Positions 21,601-30,600 of a stretch of DNA of 64,000 bases are shown in pieces. This DNA is from a virus. Each line of letters begins with the position of its first letter. Position 1 is the first letter of the stretch. The notes under the pieces are model-generated. The model worked only from the letters and a program-made list of their open reading frames with translations. It made no database searches and was not told where the DNA came from. The stretch spans positions 1 to 64,000 of the IMG/VR virus record IMGVR_UViG_3300042880_000408. One strand, 5' to 3'. The translations under genes were made by a program, and so were the position numbers.

Positions 21601-24600
21601 GCCAGCCTCCAAAGCCAGGGAATAAAACACGCCAGCGAAGCGTAGCGTCGCAGTTGATATCCGTAATCATGAACAAGTCTCCAGGGTCGCACGAGCTGTC
21701 TCGGGTTGACACGGAGGCGTGGGGTACTTTTGAGGGTGATGCCAGTCCTAACGTGAGGCTTCCGCTCAACCTGAGCCAAACTGGCAGCAGCGAAGAGGGC
21801 GGTGGAACGAAGCGATACACGCCGACAACTAATCACAAACAGCAGTTTTTGTCTGTTTTGGGTAAGCATCTCAAGCAGGCAGCACAAGCGGCAAGTCAGT
21901 TTGTTTCAACGACGTACGGATCTCACGATACGTTCTCCATTCTTGTCCGTAGATATGACAAGGTGGACATTACCGAGGCTGAATTAGCAGGAATCAGCGC
22001 TGGTCTTGGTCGACCAGTCAGTTATAAGAAAGTTCCAAACGGTTGGCAGTTAGATGTCAATATAGGTGGGATGGATGAGACGGCGGAGCAGAAGGCTGAG
22101 AACCGTGATGTCCAACGAATCCACGCCGTTATGCAGGAATTCGCGTCAACCGGATCGATTGAGTACAAAATTCTTCCAAGGGCGTACGATTCTGTTTATA
22201 TTGATGCGTCCGAGTATAGCAAACACATAAGGAGACTGGAAAATGAAATTCAGCGGAATGTTGACACCGGAGGAAGCCGAGAAGGAGTGGGGTATCCCTC
22301 AGAACGGAGAGCTAGTGATTACGCCAATGTCGTCGAGCAAATCAAAAGCATCGCAGCCGAGCAAGAGTCAGCCTTCAGGAGGTGGACAAAAGACGCAAGA
22401 GAGATCGCAGCAAAGCGAGGGATCAATCTTGAAGGCGAACGAGAGGGTGGACGACGAGCCTCCCCAGGACGAAGAGGTAAAGACGCAACCATCGCCATCA
22501 GACGAAGTCTTGGGGCTGATGGAAGAGTATGGAGTAGATCGTCAGACCGCAGAAAAGTGGGCGGATATGATCTAGTTGCTAGATACCGAGCCGACGCGCC
22601 TGAATGGGCCGAGGCTGGTGTCAGTGCTCCTGTTTTTGTTGAGCTGAAGAAGTCAGAAAAATCAGCAAGGCAGTTCAGCGAGGCTATCACTGCAGCTCGC
22701 GAGAGCCAGGGCAAGATGGGAGCCTCCGTTTATGTCTATCCCGATCAAGACTATCGCGATATGCGTTTGTTCTTGACCGAGGATGGAGAGACTGGCTTTG
22801 CGCTTAAGGATACCGGCGAGGCTGGAATCACTGACATCGTGTCGGTGTTTAACACATCCGGAGGGACGCACCGTGGTGTCGTTTATTCGATGATACGGTT
22901 AGCCGTCGAAGAGGGTGGGAACACCCTCGACGCATTCGACACGTTCTTGCCCGGAGTTTACTCAGCAAACGGATTCAAGGCGGTATCCCGCATCAAGTGG
23001 AGCGATGATTTTGCTCTTGAAGGCTGGGATAAAGCTAGTTACGCTGAGTTCAACAACGGCGAGCCAGATATTGTTTTTATGGCGTATGATCCTCAACAAA
23101 CGGATCTTTACACCAACGACAGTGGCGATGGTGAGGTTTTTGGTGATTACTACGAAGCTGTAGCGTCACAGCGTGCAGCGGCAATTAAGAGCAAAGGCAA
23201 GCGCAATGGAAAGAAAAAGCAAGGCGGCAGAAGAAGAGCGTCTCCAGGCAGAGGAGATGAGGGCTTACGCGAAGATCCAGGACAGGATCGATCAGAATAT
23301 GATAAAAAACGGATGGGTGAAACCCCAGCCTACGGAAAGCCTCGAGAAGGAGCCGTCAGTTACGTCGGAAGGCACTACTCTCCCCAGCCGCAAGTATCGC
23401 TAAGCGGTAAATTTTACGCAACCAACGTCTCTAAGTTTAGTGGCGGAGAAAGCAAGAGGCTGCGAAACTCCAGCGACAGTCGCATAAAGAATCGCGTCTA
23501 CTTCTATATCAATACGGCAGGGGAGATTAAGCCGGAGATGGGGGTAGGCGTGTACGCTCACGAGGTGCAGCTTGATAACCTTTATGATCCAGATTCAAAT
23601 CTCATTCCCACTAGTCTTAACGCCAATGACTTCGAGTCGGCAGTTATCGATGCGGGTTTCGATGGATACATAGCAAAGCCGTACGGAATGGCGGTGTTGC
23701 TTGGCCCGCAACATGCGGAAGTTCCTGTGCGACGAGCAACGGAATACGATGTCGGTCGTCGAGCAAGTGTTGGAAGAACGGGATTAGCAAACAAGGAAAT
23801 AGGCGATGAAACGAAAGTATCCAAAGGTTCGGGCGGTAGAGCGTCTCCAGTACGAAAAGAAGGCGGACGACCCGAATCGACCAGAGACGGAAGAGGACGG
23901 GATCAGGGCAGGAAAATTGCGCCTCTTGCAGGCTCGCCATCGGTCTCAGGCTTTAACGGGCCGGATCCCGAAATCGTTGCAGTTGCCGAGCGATACGCAA
24001 AAGAAAACGGAATCGAGCTCAAGCGACAAGCAGAATACGTCAACGTAGACGAAGATAGGGCTAAGCGTATAGCCTCTGCGTACGAGCAAATGAAGCACGA
24101 TCCTCAGGATCCGAGGGTTAAAGAGGCTTATCAAGAGCTAATCAAGCAAACCATTGCGCAATACAAGGCGTTGGCTGACGCTGGCTACAAATTCTGGTTC
24201 ACTGACTTGAACGTTCCGAGCAACGTTGAATACCTGTCTAGCCCGTACAATTCGTTGCGTGATCTGCGAAATAACAAGCAGATGGGAGTTTTTCCAACCT
24301 CGGACGGATTTGGCACTAGCGATCTTGATGTCAACGACAATCCATTGCTAGCCGACACAGGGTTCATGTGGCCGTCAGGGGGGATAGACGGTGAGCTAAA
24401 ACCTGTACTCGCTAATGATCTTTTCCGTGCCGTTCATGACGCGTTTGGACATAGTCTGGAGGGGGCTGGGTTCAGGGCAAGAGGCGAGGAGAATGCTTGG
24501 CAGGCTCACGTTAGGCTGTTTTATGGGTCTGCTGTTGGTGCGATCACGAGCGAGACTAGAGGTCAAAATTCCTGGTTAAACTATGGGCCTTACGGAGAGA

Positions 24601-27600
24601 AGAACCGCACTGCCAAAGTTGAGGACACGGTATTTGCGGATCAGAAGACCGGCTTGATGCCTGAGTGGACATGGACTGAAGGTCGTGCTGCTGACATGGA
24701 AGAGGCGGGCGATGAAGTTGTTCGCTACTCTCCAGGTCGTCGAGCAAGTGTTGGAAGAACGGGATTAGCAAACAAGGAAATAGGCGATGAAACGAAAGTA
24801 TCCAAAGGTTCGGGCGGTAGAGCGTCTCCAGTACGAAAAGAAGGCGGACGATCCGAATCGACCGGAGACGGAAGAGGACGATATTCGGGCAGGGGCCTTG
24901 CGCCGCTTGAGGGCGTCCCATCAAAGCAAGGCTTTTATGGCCCAGACCCGAGACTGGTTGAAGTCGCAGAAAGATACGCAAAAGAAAACGGAATCGAATT
25001 AAAGCGACAAGCCGAGTACGTTGAGGTAGATGTCGATCGCGCAAAGCGTATAGCTAACGCATACGCTGAGATGAAGCACGACCCTCAAGACCCCGCAGTA
25101 AAAGAGGCGTACGATGAATTGATCAAGCAAACCACATCGCAATACAAAGCGTTGTCGGATGCTGGATACGAGTTTTACTTTATCGACTTGAACAGCGCGG
25201 ACGGACAGGAGTATGCCTCTACTCCTTGGAACGCTTTAAGAGATGTTCGCGCCAACAAGCGGATGGGTGTGTTCGCTACTGAGGAGGGGTTTGGATCCTC
25301 GGAGGACTTCAATCCGGAGGCTAATCCGCTGCTTGCGGACACTGGATTTAAGTGGAGTTTAGGAAAAGACGGCCCTAAGAAAAGGGTTCTTGCAAACGAT
25401 CTGTTTCGCGCCGTGCATGATGCTTTTGGTCATGGTCTGGAAGGTGCCTCGTTCAGAGCGCGAGGCGAAGAGAACGCATGGCAAGCTCATATTCGTTTGT
25501 TTACTGGGCCGGCTCAAGGCGCGATTACCAGCGAGACTCGCGGTCAGAACTCGTGGCTGAATTACGGGCCTCACGGTGAGAGCAATCGAAACGCCAAGGT
25601 CGAGGACACGATTTTTGCGGATCAGAAGACAGGCTTGATGCCTGAGTGGACATGGACAGAGGGTCGTGCTGCTGACATGGAAGAGGCAGGCGATGAAGTT
25701 GTTCGCTACTCTCCAGGTCGTCAAGCAAAGAGAAAACGTGATCCCGAGATCACGAAAGCTGCACAGGATCTGAAAGCTGGTTTGATCGATCGTGATCAGT
25801 ATCAGAGGATCGTGGATATGCGAATGCCTCTCCGCAAGTTTGACGAGGTTCCGATTCCGGCCGGCAAAGAAGATATGCTTCGCGGATTAGGCGATCGCAA
25901 AGCTGGAGAGCGACTGAAGAGAGATTTAATTCAGAATCCAGAAGACATTGCCAAGGGAAGGTTGCTCGAAGCACGATTGGATATTCCGGCCTACGATGAA
26001 GAAAACGTCTGGGTGGTCTCTTTACATGAACCTCGCCCAGATCTGAACAAGGGAAGTGCCGGTCGAGTTGTCGCCTACACTCCGACATCTGTATTTAGAA
26101 ATGTTACTTTTGGGGTTACCGAAACCGCCGCTCTGAATATTGCCGCTGGCAAGCCCAAGTCGACAATTGCCACCATGCGAGGCGAGTATGTCCCGATGAC
26201 TTCGCAGCAAGCTTACGAACTGGCATTGGGTAACAAGGATCTGTGGGTTGAGATTGGTATGAATCCCATACGTCACACCTACTTCTATGATAAAGACACG
26301 CAGACCCCAGTGGTGTCAGCGAAAGAGGTGGTGCAAGTTGGCGGAATGGTATTAGCTAAGAACCCAGTGTTTGGAAAACGAGAGAACTATCGTTACTCTC
26401 CGGGTCGAGGCAATAAAGACGACGTTCTCGCTGCGTTGTACAAGCACCTCGAGAAGGAAGGGGTAATAAAACCGCAGGCTGTAAATCTTCCGCAAGCCGC
26501 TGATGAGAAGACGACCAGTGTTAAGAATCGCAAGACAGATGAATTGCGAGAAGAAGCTGGTTATCCACCAAGAACACCGCCAGCAAAGGAGTCCTTTGAA
26601 GCATGGGAGTCGCAAGCTCGCCAGAAGTATCCAACGGCGAAAGATCGTTTGGAGCTTTTGTCGCAAGCGGAGAGAAACCCAGAGATGCTTGGGAAGATAG
26701 AAAGCGCAGCTATTGGTCAGCATATCGCGTATCTGAACAATCGCAGAGAAGCTGGAGAAAACGTCAGCGCAGAGCTGTTGCGTACGATTAAAGTGGCCAA
26801 CGTTGTCGGCACGGAAGCTGGTCGCGCGTTAGTTAGTCGCAAGGCAGAACGCTTCAGCGACTTCTCATTGGCTGGTCTCATTAGCGAACACATCAGGACG
26901 GTGGGCAAAGATCCGAGCGAAGCACAGATGCGTGAGTACGCCGAGCTTGCTGATCGAATCGCGAAGCTTGAGGCTGACAACAGAAAGTTGTCGAGAAAGC
27001 TGGCAAGAGAGACCATCAAGAGGAAGAAAGCCGAAGCAGGCAAGGAGACAGCTCCAAAGCCACAGCCAGAGGAGCCCAAGAAGGGTACTAAGAAGGCGGC
27101 ATTGGTTAAGAAAGTATCCGATGCCTTTTCGGTGTTCCAGAATTTGTGGAGCGGTGGCAATCGTCCTGCGGCTCGTCGCAATCTGCGGCCTCAAACAGAA
27201 GCTTCTTCACTTAAGATAGCTGGAGATGTAGTTGACGGAAGAAAAGTTAAAATTCCTGTTCCTAATATGTCTTCGATAAAAGCAAGCTTAGAAGATTACG
27301 AAGTATTAGAAGGAATTCGTGAAGTTCCGCTATCGAAGTTTAGTGTCACTGGAAAACCAAAGTACTATTCAGTTAGCGAAGAGTCGAGAACCAAGAAGCT
27401 CTCGCAACAGATAAAAGACTCTGGCATCATATCTCCGTTGATAGTTGTTGAAGATAATGAAGGATTTTATGTCCTTGAGGGTGGTCATAGGTTTGATGCA
27501 CTCAGAGAGTTGGATGCAAAATCGTTTCCCGCTGTAGTTGTTCGAGACCTTAGCACTGCAAACAGGACTCGTTACTCTCCAGGTCGCCAGACAGAATCAT

Positions 27601-30600
27601 CTGCGTTTAGAGAGTGGTTTGGCGATAGTAAAGTAGTGGGCAAGGATGGGAAGCCGTTGGTTGTTTACCACGGAACTTCCTCGGAGTTCACGACTTTTCG
27701 AAGGACTAGAACTGGTGAATTTGGGCCTGCTATCTATACAACAGCCGACCCGAAGGAAGCTGCGCAATATGGCGTTGGGGCTGGAGCCGGTTTAATGGGC
27801 GAACCGCCTGTCAGGGTAATGCCTGTTTATGTTAGCCTTCAGACTCCATTTACGGGTGGAGTAGATGCTTTCTGGAAGCAATTCGGAGGCGAAGGAGTCA
27901 CTGATGCCGAGGCTGTACAGAATGCTATAAGCGAAGGCTACGATGGAGTTATTGCTACTCGCAAGGAGTGGAACGACAAGATACTGACTCATTATATTGC
28001 CTTCGAACCCACCCAGATTAAGTCCGCCACTGGCAATCGCGGTACGTTCGATCCAAAGAATCCAGACATTCGTTATTCAGCTGGCAGACAACAACCAACT
28101 GACGTACGTTCAGCTGCTGAAGGCGTCGTAGCTGCTCTTAGAGAAGCTGGTGTCAGCTCGGACATTGAACTTGAATTGCAAATCAAGGCAAACATTCCAA
28201 ACGTCACACCCGAGCAGATGCAGTTGTTCCGAGATGCTTGGAACGCCAGCACTGCGAAAAGCAAGATCGATTCTCCAATTGGAAGTAACCCAGACAACGC
28301 GGCGATCGGAGCCAGAGCAAAAGAGCTCATGAAGGCTGCTATCGAGCTTGGATACGGTGCCAAGAAAGAAGACTGGATGGAAATCGTCGATGTTGTTCAC
28401 TCGCAACTATCGATCGAGGTGCCTGGGATTTCAAAGTATGAAACCATGCAGGCAATGTCCGACTATGGGTCGTGGCGAGAACTCGACAAGGGCGAAATCG
28501 CTGTGAAGACCAGGGCTATTCGAGGTAAGGTAAGGCAGTCGCTCAAGATTGAAGACACAATCAAGGCGATCGCGCAGAGTCAGGAATGGCTCAAGGCTGG
28601 AGTCAGCCCAGATGAGGTGGCTCGTCGTCTGCGAGACAAAGGTTTGCTTCCAAAGGCGACTGGTCAGGAACGTGCTACGCCAGACAGCATCGAACGAGAT
28701 CTCATATCCGAGTTCAACAAACTGAAGAAAACTCTTCCTGTTCCAGCTGAATCGCGAGAGGGACAATTGAAGTCTGCTCTGAGCACAGCTAAGACGGCAG
28801 CGAACAACAGGCTTGAGATGCTTGATAAAGACATTGCTGCTTTGGAGGAGGCGTTAAAAGATCGCAAGCCACTTGTAAGACCAGTTGCCGAAAAGACCGA
28901 GCTCAAGCCCGACGAGGAGCTTGCGAAACTTCGCGACCGGTTGGAACAGAAACGACGCCAAAGGGACGAGCTTAAGGCTCAGTACGAAAAGATATTCCCA
29001 TCCACCAAGCCCAAGAAAGGCCGTAAGACGCTCACTGAAGAGCAAAAGCTTGAGGCTGCGATCAAAATGCTAGGAAGACAGATCGTCGCTGTGAAGGCCG
29101 ACGTAGAGGCTTTAGAGAGTGGGACATGGGCTCCGCCTTCAGGGCGTTCCAGTGTTACTTCGGATCGCAAAGAAGAGCTCGCGGATGAACTGGCGTCGTT
29201 AAGGAAGATTCAAAAGCAAGCGAGGATGGCGAATCCCGTGTATCAAGCGAGGGAGGAGGCGAAGTACTGGGAGCGTTACCGAAAGGCTCAAGAGAGGCGG
29301 CTTGCGTTCTGGGAAAAGCGTCGCGATGAAGCTAAAGCGGGACGTCTTCCGGTGCCACTGCAAAAGCGAACGGTTACCGAGAAGGCAATACTGGAGAAGA
29401 ATCTCGAGATCGAGGAAATGCAGTATGAGGCAATGATTGCGATCGAAAAGGCGAAGAGAGCTACTTGGAATTTTGGCCAATGGATAGGCCAGGGGATCCT
29501 TGAGGCTACCTCGTTGCTTCCTCGCACTCTGATGCTTGGTATGGAAATGTCCTTCGTGTTGCGTCAGGGGTTCTTCTACACCTACTCGCAGCCTATGAAG
29601 GCTTTTGCCGCGCTCGTTGAAGCGGTGCCTGCGGTGTTCAGTCAGCGTTTAGCATTGGCTTCCATGGAAGACATCGAGAACAGGCCGAACGCGAAAGAGT
29701 ACGAGCTTGCTAAGGTCGATTTCACACGAGCGACAGGCCCTCAGGCAAAGCTCGAGGAGTTGTACCAGTCTTCAATTATTAAATGGCTGGAAAGCACCGG
29801 TACAAACCTGCTTCTTCCGCTACGTACCTGGGCTAAGTTGTACGCCATGGCAGAGCGTGGTAACCGCACGTTTTCAAACATCATGAAAGCGGACATGTAC
29901 GACATTCAAAAACGAGACACGTTAGCGGCAAGAGAGTTTTTTGGGATAAGCACGGATTGGACTGAGCAGGACATTAAAGAGACGGGTCGCATAGCGAACA
30001 TTTTTAGCGGTAGAGGCACTGGTCTGAGAGGAAACAACCCATGGATGGATTGGCTGTTCCTTGCTAGACGTTGGACTTGGTCTCGCATTCAGGCAGACTT
30101 CATTGTTCCTTTCCAGCTCGCGACTCCAGAGTGGATCGGTCAGTGGAATGCCGATCGCGGCATGCGAGTCGCTCTCGCAAAGCTTTATATTCGATCACTT
30201 GTTGGGCACGCTGCAAAAATGGCTGCGGCGTACTTCGCGTATTCAATGCTCGCCGGCGACGACGAGGAGGAAAAACCTACGATCGAATTCGACTTGAGAT
30301 CAAGCGATGCGTTGGCGCTCAAGATCGGTGAGACCCGGTTCAAGGATGAAGGTGGCTTGATGCCGGCGATCGTGCTTGCATCTCGAATAATGACCGGCAC
30401 AATCAAGACCGGAAAGGGTGAGATAAAGTCGATCTACGGCGAGGACATTGAGTATGGGGGACAAACTGCTGCGGACTTCCTGTTAAATTACGGCAGGTAT
30501 AAACTGGGCACTGCGCCATCTGCAATACTCGAGTGGATATCTGGGAGAGACGCGGTGGGAAATGTCGTGAAGAAAACCGACATCGTCACATCGCGAATAG

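Larger units (their letters stand above)
23757..25703 (+). repeat. Tandem duplication inside the giant gene
   Basis: Two ~970-bp units (about 23757-24728 and 24729-25703) each encode an RRASVGR linker, a nested ORF and an HDAFGH module, and each is followed by a further linker of the same type. The first ~140 bp of the units are virtually identical, while the module itself is diverged. The near-identical stretch is exactly the part occupied by the nested ORF start, pointing to either selection or gene conversion there. Confidence 0.8.
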
